Below, piece after piece: positions 1-8,206 of a DNA stretch of 27,156 nucleotides (positions are counted from its first letter, which is position 1; the number at the start of each line of letters is the position of its first letter). The DNA comes from an uncultured Helicobacter sp. (GTDB lineage Bacteria > Campylobacterota > Campylobacteria > Campylobacterales > Helicobacteraceae), in the NCBI RefSeq assembly GCF_937893305.1, contig NZ_CALBGN010000021.1:1-27156 (forward strand), given 5' to 3'. The notes below the pieces were generated by a model that worked only from the letters and a program-made list of their open reading frames with translations, was not told the DNA's origin and ran no database searches. Both the position numbers and the translations under genes were made by a program.

Positions 1-1547
1 TCAGATTTGCTTGTAGAGCCGCCATCTTTGATTTTAGAATCAGAATAAGTCCCATCAGAGCCTAAAGCAGCAAGTTTAGAGTCTTTTAGAAGTTTTGCAA
101 GTGCATAAGGGTTAGAGTATTGAACATTTCTTGCAGTGATTGAAGTTTCATTAGAAATATTCATAGCAGTATTAGCACTAGAGTTTGCACCCATAGAATC
201 TGTTTGAGAATTTGCGGAGGATTCTATTGAATCTACAAACGGTTTTAATTGTTTTGCTAAATTTAGTGTGATATTAGATTTTTCAGCAGCGCTAAGAGCA
301 GAGTCTAGCAAACTTCCTAAGATATCTCCAGCAAGTTTTTCACCTTTTAGCTCTGGTGTTAAGATTTTAATAAAATCTTTTGCGGTGCCAGTAGATTGAG
401 AACTTTCCAATGCTGCAATCTTATCGCTAATTTCTTGTTTTATTTTTTCAATTTCTTCTTTAAAAGCATCTAAATTTGCATCTGGTTTGCTTTCAAGGAT
501 TGTTTTATCTAGTTTAAAATTCCTTTTAGATCTATTGCGGCGTCTTTTATCTTGCTTGTAACGATTAAAAGCTCTCTATCACCTTCTTTTTTAACAGAGT
601 GTGTAGTCTGCAAATGCACCTGCATCAGCTGGGTTAAATCCGACTTGCTGAAAATGTGTTGCACTACTTAAATCAGCATTTGGCAGAAGTTCAGATAAGG
701 TTTTTCCAACAAAAGGTTTTGCTGTATTGGAGGTTGTAATATCTGTATTAAAACTACCAGCATTAATATAGGTAAATCCACTTCCTAGATCAAGCTTAGA
801 GACATCGTTGTGCTCAATCACAAATAAAGAATTCTTAATGTCCGCCTTTCCGTATACTCTAAAATTTGTAGTATTATTAGGTGTGTAGGCTTCAAAAAGA
901 ACTTTGTCTGCTGTGAAATTCTCGCCATTACCTTTGTTGCTATCATCAATGTTTAAACTACCATTAAAATTATCATAGCCATTTACTAAAAGAATAGAGG
1001 CGATTTTGGCGTCTCCATTATCTCCATAAACATGTCCTATTGGTGCTTTGGTCCCTGTTATAGTGAAACTGCCAGCGTCTGTATAGGATTGTCCATGCAT
1101 TGATTGTAATCTCATATCTGTTGCATTAATGTTTTTTTACATTAAAGTTGAAATTTGAAATAAAGCTTCCATTTCCTTTCATTGTTAATTCGGCATCATT
1201 AATATCGATATGCACGTGCTCTTTATCTTGCCCTTCGTCTCCTCCACTAAGTTCCCAAAAAGGACTTCTGTTGTTAGTTATATTGACGCTTCCATTACAA
1301 CCTGTGGTGCAGCCTTTTTATAGTTGATGATGTCTTGATTATCCTTTGTAAAGTATTGATGGATATCAGAATCATTGTTGATTGTGATATTTTCATTTAA
1401 AGTTGTTGCGCTTGCTATATTACTTAGGCTTGTAATCACTCCTAAGCCTAATAAAGCTCGACTTGCGCTAATTAAAATTTTTATTTGTGTTTTTAAAAAA
1501 GTGGAGTTAAAAGAATAAAATGTGAAGAAAAGCCACATAACGCACAA
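1..1547 (-). pseudogene. Frameshifted autotransporter-type surface protein gene, open at left edge
   Basis: Read on the minus strand, this is one protein split over successive frames. Segment A (1547 to about 1316) has a hydrophobic signal-like stretch ending SLSNIASA. Segment B (about 1320-1130) reads KGCTTGCNGSVNITNNRSPF and onward. Segment C (about 1137-591) is rich in G, N, S and T with beta-helix-like runs such as DAGSFTITGTKAP. Segment D (about 600-505) contains KEGDRELLIVTSKIKD. Segment E (about 515-1) contains ILTPELKGEKLAGDILGSLL and stays open to the window edge. One-base changes rejoin each pair: an extra A near 1316-1320, one A fewer at 1131-1137, one base fewer near 603, and an extra A near 512. 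Composition and layout suggest an autotransporter passenger whose beta-barrel lies outside the window. There is no convincing start codon or Shine-Dalgarno sequence, and the 5' end overlaps the ppsA terminator, so the 5' end may also be lost. Sequencing error is a possible alternative, although neighbouring genes are intact. Confidence 0.7.
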
Positions 1548-1560
1548 AAGTGCATTATGT
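1535..1560 (-). terminator. Hairpin terminator of ppsA
   Basis: ACATAACGCAC (1535-1545) and GTGCATTATGT (1550-1560) form an 11-position inverted repeat around a 4-base loop. Transcribed from the minus strand, the single mismatch becomes a U-G wobble. It lies 7 bases past the ppsA stop codon and is followed on that strand by GGCTTTTCTTC, a modest U-tract. Confidence 0.65.
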
Positions 1561-1566
1561 AATCAA

Positions 1567-3990
1567 TTAAGAGATTCCTAATTTTTTCTCTAGTTTTAGG
1601 ATTTTATCCCAAGTTTCAATAATGGAATCTGGGTTTAAAGAAATAGAAGTGATACCATTTTCTACTAAAAATTCTGCAATTTCTGGGTAATCGCTTGGTG
1701 CTTGTCCGCAGATTCCGCAGTATTTATTGTGTTTTTTACAAGCTTGTATTGCCATTTGGAACATTTTAAGCAATGCTGGATTTCTCTCATCAAAGACATG
1801 GCTTACAAGCTCTCCATCTCTATCTACACCTAAAGTTAGCTGTGTAAGATCATTTGAACCAATAGAGAATCCATCAAAGAGTTGTAAAAACTCATCAGCC
1901 ATAATCACATTAACTGGCAGTTCGCACATTACATAAATTTCTAAGCCATTTTCTCCTTGCACAAGACCATTTTTGCGCATAATTTCTAACACTCTGCGCC
2001 CTTCTTCTGGGGTTCTAAGAAATGGCACCATAATTTTCATATTTGTAAAGCCCATTTCATTTCTAGCCATTGCCAAAGCTTGACACTCCCACTCAAAGGC
2101 TTGACGATATTGATCGGAATAATAGCGACAAGCACCGCGATAGCCAATCATTGGATTTTCTTCGTGGGGTTCATAATCTTTTCCGCCAACCATTCTGCAG
2201 TATTCATTAGATTTAAAATCACTTGTGCGGACAATCACGGGTTTTGGATAGAAAGCTGAAGCAATCATTCCTACACCTTCAGCGATTTTTTTGATAAAAA
2301 AGTCTTTAGGATTGGCATAACCAGACATAATTTCTCTAACACCTTCTACTCCGTTAAACTCTTTGTTTCCATTGTGTAAATCAATAAGAGCTAAAGGGTG
2401 TGCTTTGATGTAGTTGTTAATAATAAACTCCATTCTAGCAAGCCCTACACCATTGTTTGGGATCATAGAAAATGCAAAGGCTTTTTCAGGATTTCCAATA
2501 TTCATATAGATTTTTGTTTTAGGTTGTTCTAGTCCGTTTAAATCAATTTTTTCAATTTCGAAAGAATGGATTCCATTATACACAAAGCCATTTTCACCTT
2601 CTGCACAAGAAACGGTAACTTCCATCCCTGTTTCTAGTTTTTCTGTTGCGCCAACTGCGCCTACGATTGCAGGAACGCCAATTTCTCGCGCAACAATGGC
2701 TGCGTGGCAAGTTCTACCCCCACGATTTGTGATGACAGCAGAGGCTTTTTTCATTGCAGGTTCCCAATCTGGATCTGTGTTGTCTGTTACAAGAATTTCA
2801 CCCTGTTTTAATTCACCCATATTTGCAATATTATCAATTACGCGGATTTTACCTGTGCCAATTTTTCCACCAACTGCTTTACCAATTAGTAGAATTTCTT
2901 TTTCTTCTTTGTTGTTAAAGAAGTATTTTTCAAGCGTGTTGCTTTGTTTTTTCATTTTTTGACTTTGCACGGTTTCTGGGCGTGCTTGCACAATGAAAAG
3001 TTCTCCGCTATTGCCATCTTTTGCCCATTCCATATCCATCGGACGATATTCTCCTGCTTCTTTGGAGTAATGCTTCTCAATTAAAATCGCATAGCGTGCT
3101 AGAGTTAAAACTTCATCATCATTTAATGAAAAGCTTTTTAGTTCTTCTTCAGTGGTTTCAATATTTTTTGTGGGATGAGGAGCGCCGGGAGCTGCATAAA
3201 TCATTTTGATATTTTTATGTCCTAACTGTCTTTTTAAGATGGGGCGTTTTCCTAATTCTAATGCAGGTTTAAAGACATAAAATTCATCAGGATTCACTGT
3301 TCCGCCTACGACATTTTCGCCAAGTCCCCAGCTTGAAGTAATAAATACTGCATCTTTGAAGCCTGTTTCTGTATCAATACTAAACATAACTCCAGAGCTT
3401 CCTTTGTCGGAGCGCACCATTTTTTGCACGCCGACAGAAAGCGCAACTTTAAAATGATCGAATCCTCTTGAAGCGCGGTAGCTTACAGCTCTATCTGTGA
3501 AAAGCGAAGCAAGGCAAGATTTAATATAGTGAATAAGTTCTGTTTGTCCTCGCACACTCAAATAAGTGTCTTGTTGTCCTGCAAAGGAAGCATCAGGTAA
3601 ATCTTCAGCAGTAGCAGAACTTCTAACAGCAACATCAGCTTCTTCCATATTATATTCTTCGCTTAAGATTTTGTATGCCTCTAAGATTTCTTTGCGTAAA
3701 TCTTCAGGCAATGGTTTTCCAAAAATCATATCACGGATTTTTTTGGAGCGGACATTTAATACATCAATCTCTGTTACATCAATTCCATCAAGTAGTTCTT
3801 TGATTTTCTCTCTAATACCAGCACTATCTAGCAAATACCAATAAGCATCGCTTGTAATTGCAAAACCATTTGGGACTTTAATTCCCATTGGAACAAGTTC
3901 TTGAAACATTTCGCCAATACTTGCATTTTTCCCGCCAACTATGGGAACATCTTTGTTGTTTAACTCTTTGAAAAACTTGATGTATTTCAT
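1567..3990 (-). CDS. ppsA: Phosphoenolpyruvate synthase
   Basis: Converts pyruvate, ATP and water to phosphoenolpyruvate, AMP and phosphate; this is the gluconeogenic entry reaction in the cytoplasm. The 807-residue protein has the usual length and all three domains. The N-terminal ATP-binding domain contains GGKNASIGEM (residues 19-28) and RSSATAEDLPDASFAGQQ (123-140). The swivelling phosphohistidine domain contains GGRTCHAAIVAREIGVP with the acceptor His429. The C-terminal PEP/pyruvate TIM barrel contains LPVNVIMADEF, GSNDLTQLTLGVDRD (711-725) and CGICGQAPSD with catalytic Cys761. The start is supported by AAGGAG about ten bases upstream. It is transcribed divergently from purL and ends at the 1535-1560 hairpin. 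Pyruvate phosphate dikinase is a homologous alternative, but the length and motifs fit PpsA better. Confidence 0.96.
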   Translation of the reverse strand: MKYIKFFKELNNKDVPIVGGKNASIGEMFQELVPMGIKVPNGFAITSDAYWYLLDSAGIREKIKELLDGIDVTEIDVLNVRSKKIRDMIFGKPLPEDLRKEILEAYKILSEEYNMEEADVAVRSSATAEDLPDASFAGQQDTYLSVRGQTELIHYIKSCLASLFTDRAVSYRASRGFDHFKVALSVGVQKMVRSDKGSSGVMFSIDTETGFKDAVFITSSWGLGENVVGGTVNPDEFYVFKPALELGKRPILKRQLGHKNIKMIYAAPGAPHPTKNIETTEEELKSFSLNDDEVLTLARYAILIEKHYSKEAGEYRPMDMEWAKDGNSGELFIVQARPETVQSQKMKKQSNTLEKYFFNNKEEKEILLIGKAVGGKIGTGKIRVIDNIANMGELKQGEILVTDNTDPDWEPAMKKASAVITNRGGRTCHAAIVAREIGVPAIVGAVGATEKLETGMEVTVSCAEGENGFVYNGIHSFEIEKIDLNGLEQPKTKIYMNIGNPEKAFAFSMIPNNGVGLARMEFIINNYIKAHPLALIDLHNGNKEFNGVEGVREIMSGYANPKDFFIKKIAEGVGMIASAFYPKPVIVRTSDFKSNEYCRMVGGKDYEPHEENPMIGYRGACRYYSDQYRQAFEWECQALAMARNEMGFTNMKIMVPFLRTPEEGRRVLEIMRKNGLVQGENGLEIYVMCELPVNVIMADEFLQLFDGFSIGSNDLTQLTLGVDRDGELVSHVFDERNPALLKMFQMAIQACKKHNKYCGICGQAPSDYPEIAEFLVENGITSISLNPDSIIETWDKILKLEKKLGIS

Positions 3991-4157
3991 CTTATTTTGT
4001 CTCCTTAAATTATTCCTACAATGCGTTGCTATAAAGCAAAGAATGCATATTTTACAGAATTTAACTTTATTGCAATCTTAGTTTATCTCTACTTTATGCG
4101 CCATTTGCTAAACTTTCAGTTATTTTGTAAATTTTACACACAAAAGTTTGTAAAGTC

Positions 4158-4163
4158 TATCAT
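4158..4163 (+). promoter_or_regulatory. Possible -10 element of purL
   Basis: TATCAT sits about 20 bases before the purL start codon in the 191-bp divergent ppsA-purL spacer, which holds no other gene. A strong Shine-Dalgarno TAAGGAAG follows. The match is imperfect and there is no clear -35, as is common in this phylum. Confidence 0.3.
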
Positions 4164-4181
4164 TTAATTAAGGAAGTCAAA

Positions 4182-6392
4182 ATGGAAAATTTAACTCAAG
4201 TTTTAAAACAGCACAAGCTAACACAAGAAGATTACGCAAATCTTTTAAGCATCTTAGGACGTGAGCCAAACCTTGTGGAGATTGGAATCTTTTCTGCAAT
4301 GTGGAGTGAGCATTGCAGCTATAAATCAAGTAAAATCTATCTAAATGGCTTTCCAACGCGCGCTCCTTGGGTGATTCAAGGTCCCGGAGAAAATGCAGGC
4401 GTGATTGATATTGGCGGGGGATATGGAGCAGTGTTTAAAATGGAATCACATAATCATCCAAGCTTTATTGAACCTTATGCAGGGGCAGCAACAGGGGTTG
4501 GTGGCATTATGCGTGATATTTTTACGATGGGAGCTAGAGTTGTTGCAAGTTTAAATTCTATTCGTTTTGGGGATATTACAAGACGCGATTCTATAGGCGC
4601 AAAACATCGGTATTTGTTGCGTGGAGTGGTTGCTGGGATTGGGGGTTATGGGAATTGTATGGGGGTGCCAACAATTGGTGGCGAGATAAGTTTTGAACCA
4701 AGCTATGAAGGGAATATTTTAGTCAATGCATTTTCTTTGGGGATTGTCAAAAAAGACGCAATTTTTTATGGAAAGGCAAGCGGAGTTGGTAATCCTGTAA
4801 TTTATGTAGGTTCCAAAACGGGGCGTGATGGCTTAGGTGGGGCTGTGATGAGTAGCGATTCTTTTAGTGAAGATTCAAAATCATTGCGTCCAACTGTGCA
4901 AGTTGGAGATCCTTTTACAGAAAAACTTTTGTTAGAAGCGTGTTTGGAATTATTTGAAGCGGATTTAATTGTTGGAATCCAAGATATGGGAGCAGCAGGA
5001 CTTACAAGCTCTAGCTTTGAAATGGCAGGCAGAAGTGGCAGTGGAATGATTATGCACCTAGATAAAGTGCCAATGCGTGAAAGTGGAATGACGCCTTATG
5101 AGCTAATGTTAAGCGAAAGTCAAGAAAGAATGCTAATTTGTGCTAAAAAAGGCTGCGAAGCAGAGATTATGAAGATTTTTGAAAAATGGGAGCTTGATTG
5201 TGCGATTATTGGAGAAGTTACAGAAAGTGGCAAAATGGAGCTATTTTGGCATAATGAAAAATGCGCAGAGATTCCTATTGCACCACTTAGTGAGAAAGCA
5301 CCGATTTTAAAACGCCCTGTAAGTGAAAATCCTAGCTATTTGGATTCCATAGAAGCATTAAATGTAAAAGAGTTGGAATCCAAAAATAAAAATGCAGTGT
5401 TTCAAACGCTTTTTAGCAGCCCTGAAGTGTGCGATAAGGAGTGGGTGTATTCACAATATGATTGTAGTGTGCAGACAAATACGATTGTGCCAAGTGGTGC
5501 AGGTGGAGCTAGTGTTATAAGAGTTAAAGAAAATGGCAAAGGGCTTGCAATGAGTGTGGCTTGCCAAGCAAGACTTTGTTACTTAAATCCAAAAGAAGGC
5601 GCAAAGCAAGCAGTGGCAAAGGTAGGGAGAGATATTGCATTGCGTTCTGGTAGGGCTTTAGCAATTACAGATTGCTTAAATTTTGGAAGTCCAGAAAACC
5701 CTGAAGTGATGTGGCAGTTTAAAGAGGCGTGTGAAGGGATTAAAGAAGCGTGTAAAGCTCTAAATACACCTGTTGTTAGCGGAAATGTAAGTTTATATAA
5801 TCAAACAAATGGTAAGGATATTTATCCTACTCCAAGTATTGCAGGGGTTGGAGTTGTAGATAATATTCACAATGTTTTACAATCAAAGTTTGATAAAGAT
5901 GGCTTAGAAGTGTTTTTGCTAAAATCTAAGAGTGTTAAGCCCAGCTTTGGCGCAAGTTTGGTTGCAAAATATTTTGGCAACTCTATTAAGGGTGCAATTA
6001 CAGAGATACCTTTAGAAGATGAGTTGTATTTATGGAATGTGCTAAATGTAGCAAACGAACGTGAAATCTTAAATGCTGCTGTTGATGTGTATCAAGGAGG
6101 TGTTGCTATTGCGCTTGCTAAGGCTTGTGTGCGTGGAAATATAGGGTGTGAAACAATAGAGGATTTAGATTTTAAAGCACTTTTTGGAGAAGCCCCTACG
6201 CAAGTGCTTGTTGCGTTAGAATCTAAAAAAATTGCAGAAATGCAAGAGATTTTAGGAGATTGTAATTTGGAGTTTATTAAAGTTGCAAAACTTGGTGGAG
6301 AGATTTTAAGAATTGGTGAAATTATGATTCCATTAAAGGATGCAAAAGAAATGTTTTATGGAGCTTTTGAAAAGATTATTGAAACGCTTTAG
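4182..6392 (+). CDS. purL: Phosphoribosylformylglycinamidine synthase, large subunit
   Basis: Makes FGAM from FGAR, ATP and ammonia in de novo purine synthesis. At 736 residues this is the short PurL form, which works with separate PurS and PurQ subunits; neither is in the window. Diagnostic motifs are MWSEHCSYKSSK (residues 40-51, catalytic His44), MESHNHPSFIEPYAGAATG (87-105), GGIMRDIFTMGAR (107-119) and the mid-protein ESQERML. Two AIRS-like halves are recognisable; the second begins around PSGAGGASVIRV. The start follows TAAGGAAG with good spacing. The last 35 bases overlap the next reading frame, which suggests translational coupling. Confidence 0.97.
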   Translation: MENLTQVLKQHKLTQEDYANLLSILGREPNLVEIGIFSAMWSEHCSYKSSKIYLNGFPTRAPWVIQGPGENAGVIDIGGGYGAVFKMESHNHPSFIEPYAGAATGVGGIMRDIFTMGARVVASLNSIRFGDITRRDSIGAKHRYLLRGVVAGIGGYGNCMGVPTIGGEISFEPSYEGNILVNAFSLGIVKKDAIFYGKASGVGNPVIYVGSKTGRDGLGGAVMSSDSFSEDSKSLRPTVQVGDPFTEKLLLEACLELFEADLIVGIQDMGAAGLTSSSFEMAGRSGSGMIMHLDKVPMRESGMTPYELMLSESQERMLICAKKGCEAEIMKIFEKWELDCAIIGEVTESGKMELFWHNEKCAEIPIAPLSEKAPILKRPVSENPSYLDSIEALNVKELESKNKNAVFQTLFSSPEVCDKEWVYSQYDCSVQTNTIVPSGAGGASVIRVKENGKGLAMSVACQARLCYLNPKEGAKQAVAKVGRDIALRSGRALAITDCLNFGSPENPEVMWQFKEACEGIKEACKALNTPVVSGNVSLYNQTNGKDIYPTPSIAGVGVVDNIHNVLQSKFDKDGLEVFLLKSKSVKPSFGASLVAKYFGNSIKGAITEIPLEDELYLWNVLNVANEREILNAAVDVYQGGVAIALAKACVRGNIGCETIEDLDFKALFGEAPTQVLVALESKKIAEMQEILGDCNLEFIKVAKLGGEILRIGEIMIPLKDAKEMFYGAFEKIIETL

Positions 6393-6804
6393 GGTTTTTA
6401 AAAAAGTTGGAATCGCTTTTTGTTGTTTGTGTTTGCAAACAAATGCTATAGATTTTGATGCTTTTTATAAGCAAGTGCATAAGCAAACTTTAGAGCGTAA
6501 TTTTGTGCGCTTTAGGGATCGCTTGCTTGTTGATGTTGATGCGTATCATTTGCTACCTTTAAAAGAGAAGGAAATTTTAAATCAATATTATTCTTTAGTG
6601 CTTGTTTTTGAGAAAATAGATCGTTTTATTTATTTCAATGAACAAAGTGGAGTTGGACTATCTACACAAAGAGGGAGTCACTTGCAGTTTGATATTCGTT
6701 ATTATGAAACTTTAAAAGATATTGGGATTGGTGGGAAAATTTACGCAATGTGTGTTTTGCCTTATTTTGATAAGTGTATTTTATTGGGCTTTGAGATGTT
6801 TTAG
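6358..6804 (+). CDS. Exported protein of unknown function
   Basis: I do not recognise this family. The 148-residue product has a basic N-terminus (KRLLKRFRVFKK), a hydrophobic stretch VGIAFCCLCL and a likely signal-peptidase site after QTNA (residue 30), so a periplasmic protein of about 118 residues is inferred. The mature part is mixed alpha/beta in character, with RFRDRLLVDVDAYHLLPLKE (residues 51-70) and a C-terminal pair of cysteines (132, 140). I chose the ATG at 6358. The in-frame ATG at 6340 has AAAGG immediately against it, too close for a ribosome site, and would add six residues to the signal peptide. It overlaps the purL end by 35 bases and probably shares its transcript. A TATAAT box starts a new unit right after it. 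Confidence 0.7.
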   Translation: MELLKRLLKRFRVFKKVGIAFCCLCLQTNAIDFDAFYKQVHKQTLERNFVRFRDRLLVDVDAYHLLPLKEKEILNQYYSLVLVFEKIDRFIYFNEQSGVGLSTQRGSHLQFDIRYYETLKDIGIGGKIYAMCVLPYFDKCILLGFEMF

Positions 6805-6815
6805 GTTGCGCTTGT

Positions 6816-6821
6816 TATAAT
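6816..6821 (+). promoter_or_regulatory. -10 box of the azlC operon
   Basis: A perfect TATAAT is preceded by T-rich sequence. Transcription would begin near 6828, leaving too little leader for the ATG at 6836 and supporting the start at 6848. It appears to drive the tightly spaced genes up to 12693. Confidence 0.6.
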
Positions 6822-6847
6822 GCACGCTTTATTTTATGGAAGAATTA

Positions 6848-7525
6848 ATGTTTTTTAGAAGTTTTATTCAGACTTTGCCTGTATTAATGGGATATTTACC
6901 TCTTGGGGCTACCTTTGGAATCTTATATGCAAATTTGCATTTGCCTTGGTATTATGGAGTTTTAAGTGCGATTGTGATTTTTGCAGGAGCTGGACAGTTT
7001 TTACTTGTTTCACTTTTAAGCGCGCACGCTGGGCTTTTTGAAATAGCGATTGCTTCGTTTTTACTAAACATTAGACATTTGTTTTACGCACTTTCTATTA
7101 CAAGTGAGATTAAAAATTTTGGCTTAAGTAAATATTATGTCCTTTTTGGGCTAACAGATGAAACTTTTGCGCTATTAAAGAGTAACCAAGCGAGTTTAGA
7201 TTCTAAAGAAATGGAAAAAAGTTATTTTTATATCACATTTTTGGATCATTTGTATTGGATTATAGGTTGTGGGCTTGGAATCTTTTTAGGAGAATTTTTG
7301 AAGCTTAATCCTAGTGGAATAGAGTTTGTTTTAACAGCACTTTTTAGCGTGCTAACACTTGCATTGTTGCAAAATTCTAAGTTTAAAGAGCCTTTTTATC
7401 TTGCTTGTGTGTTGGGTGTTGTTGGACTTATTTATTTTCCAAAAGATGATTTTTTGCTTTTTAGTATTCTTTGTGGGGTTGTGGTTTTGCTTGCGATAAA
7501 GCCTTGGATTGGAAAAAGGGTGTAA
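6848..7525 (+). CDS. azlC: AzlC family branched-chain amino acid exporter, large subunit
   Basis: Integral inner-membrane protein that with AzlD forms a branched-chain amino acid exporter in known systems. The N-terminal LPVLMGYLPLGATFGILY and the downstream LLNIRHLFYALSI and FGLTDETFALL are family hallmarks. Several hydrophobic helices follow to KPWIGKRV. The ATG at 6848 is preferred (225 residues) because GGAAG lies five bases upstream and the promoter sits at 6816. An ATG at 6836 would add MEEL but has no ribosome site. The azlD frame starts at its stop codon. The substrate has not been tested for this copy. Confidence 0.9.
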   Translation: MFFRSFIQTLPVLMGYLPLGATFGILYANLHLPWYYGVLSAIVIFAGAGQFLLVSLLSAHAGLFEIAIASFLLNIRHLFYALSITSEIKNFGLSKYYVLFGLTDETFALLKSNQASLDSKEMEKSYFYITFLDHLYWIIGCGLGIFLGEFLKLNPSGIEFVLTALFSVLTLALLQNSKFKEPFYLACVLGVVGLIYFPKDDFLLFSILCGVVVLLAIKPWIGKRV

Positions 7526-7526
7526 T

Positions 7527-7853
7527 GTGGAGCAATTAAGTCATTGGTATATTTTTGGTGCGATTTTAGCAGCAGCAGTTGGAACGGCTTTGAGTCGATT
7601 TTTATCTTTTTTTGTATTAAAAAACAGCACAGATGCGCCACTTTTGCTCTTTTTACAACGGACGATGCCTTTGCTTATAATGACACTTTTAGTGTTTTTT
7701 ACGCTCAAAGATGTAGAGTGGAGTAAGCATTATGGAATTTATGAAATTTGTGGAATTGCTTGCGTAGTGGGTTGCTTTTTATGGAGTAAAAATGCGATTT
7801 TAAGTATGTTTGCAGGTTTAATTGTTTATATGGTTATGATGAATTTTCTTTAA
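7527..7853 (+). CDS. azlD: AzlD family branched-chain amino acid exporter, small subunit
   Basis: Small membrane partner of AzlC, about 108 residues with four predicted hydrophobic segments: IFGAILAAAVGTALSRFLSFF, a helix around LLIMTLLVFFTL, one around GIACVVGCFLW and a C-terminal AGLIVYMVMM. The family signature is the early TxLSRFLSFF followed by a proline-containing helix. I prefer the GTG at 7527 (MEQLSHWY), one base after the azlC stop and seven bases after AAAGGG. An ATG at 7509 would overlap azlC by 17 bases and add six residues. Its position directly behind azlC supports the assignment. Confidence 0.85.
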   Translation: MEQLSHWYIFGAILAAAVGTALSRFLSFFVLKNSTDAPLLLFLQRTMPLLIMTLLVFFTLKDVEWSKHYGIYEICGIACVVGCFLWSKNAILSMFAGLIVYMVMMNFL

Positions 7854-7867
7854 ATAAGGAATCTAAA

Positions 7868-8206
7868 ATGGTGAAATTATATGGAATTAAAAATTGCGGG
7901 AGTGTGAAAAAGGCAAGATCATTTTTAGAATCTAAAGGCGTGGAATATGTGTTTGTGGATTTTAAAAAGGAATCTCCAAGTGTGGAAAAAATAGAGTATT
8001 GGCTGAAATTTGTCCCTTTAAGCACACTTTGTAATGCTAAAGGTACAACTTACAAAAAACTAGGTTTAAAGGACAAAAATTTAAACGAAAATGAGATGAA
8101 ACAATATTTAAAGGAAGTGCCAACGCTTCTTAAACGCCCTATTGTTGAGTATGATGAAAAAGTCATTGTAGGCTTCGATGAGAATTTGTATCAAGGGATT
8201 AAATAA
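7868..8206 (+). CDS. ArsC/Spx family thioredoxin-fold protein (YffB-like)
   Basis: The 112-residue protein begins VKLYGIKNCGSVKKAR, the YffB/ArsC-family start with a single N-terminal cysteine (Cys10). It continues with a GTTYKKLGL segment (residues 59-67) and KRPIVEYDEKVIVGFDE near the end, where the conserved Arg-Pro lies. Members include glutathione-linked arsenate reductases and Spx-type regulators. There is no CxxC, and no arsenic genes are nearby, so the name ArsC should not be taken as function. AAGGAATC precedes the ATG. The stop overlaps the next start as TAATG, so translation is probably coupled to the lipoprotein gene. Confidence 0.85.
   Translation: MVKLYGIKNCGSVKKARSFLESKGVEYVFVDFKKESPSVEKIEYWLKFVPLSTLCNAKGTTYKKLGLKDKNLNENEMKQYLKEVPTLLKRPIVEYDEKVIVGFDENLYQGIK

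Noticed and set aside
1727..3844. Several open frames of 60-90 codons on the plus strand across ppsA
   Set aside because: They lie antisense to a fully conserved enzyme, lack ribosome sites and have no protein-like composition.
7544..7726. Alternative open frame inside azlD
   Set aside because: The azlD frame has clear family features and operon spacing; the other is a shadow.
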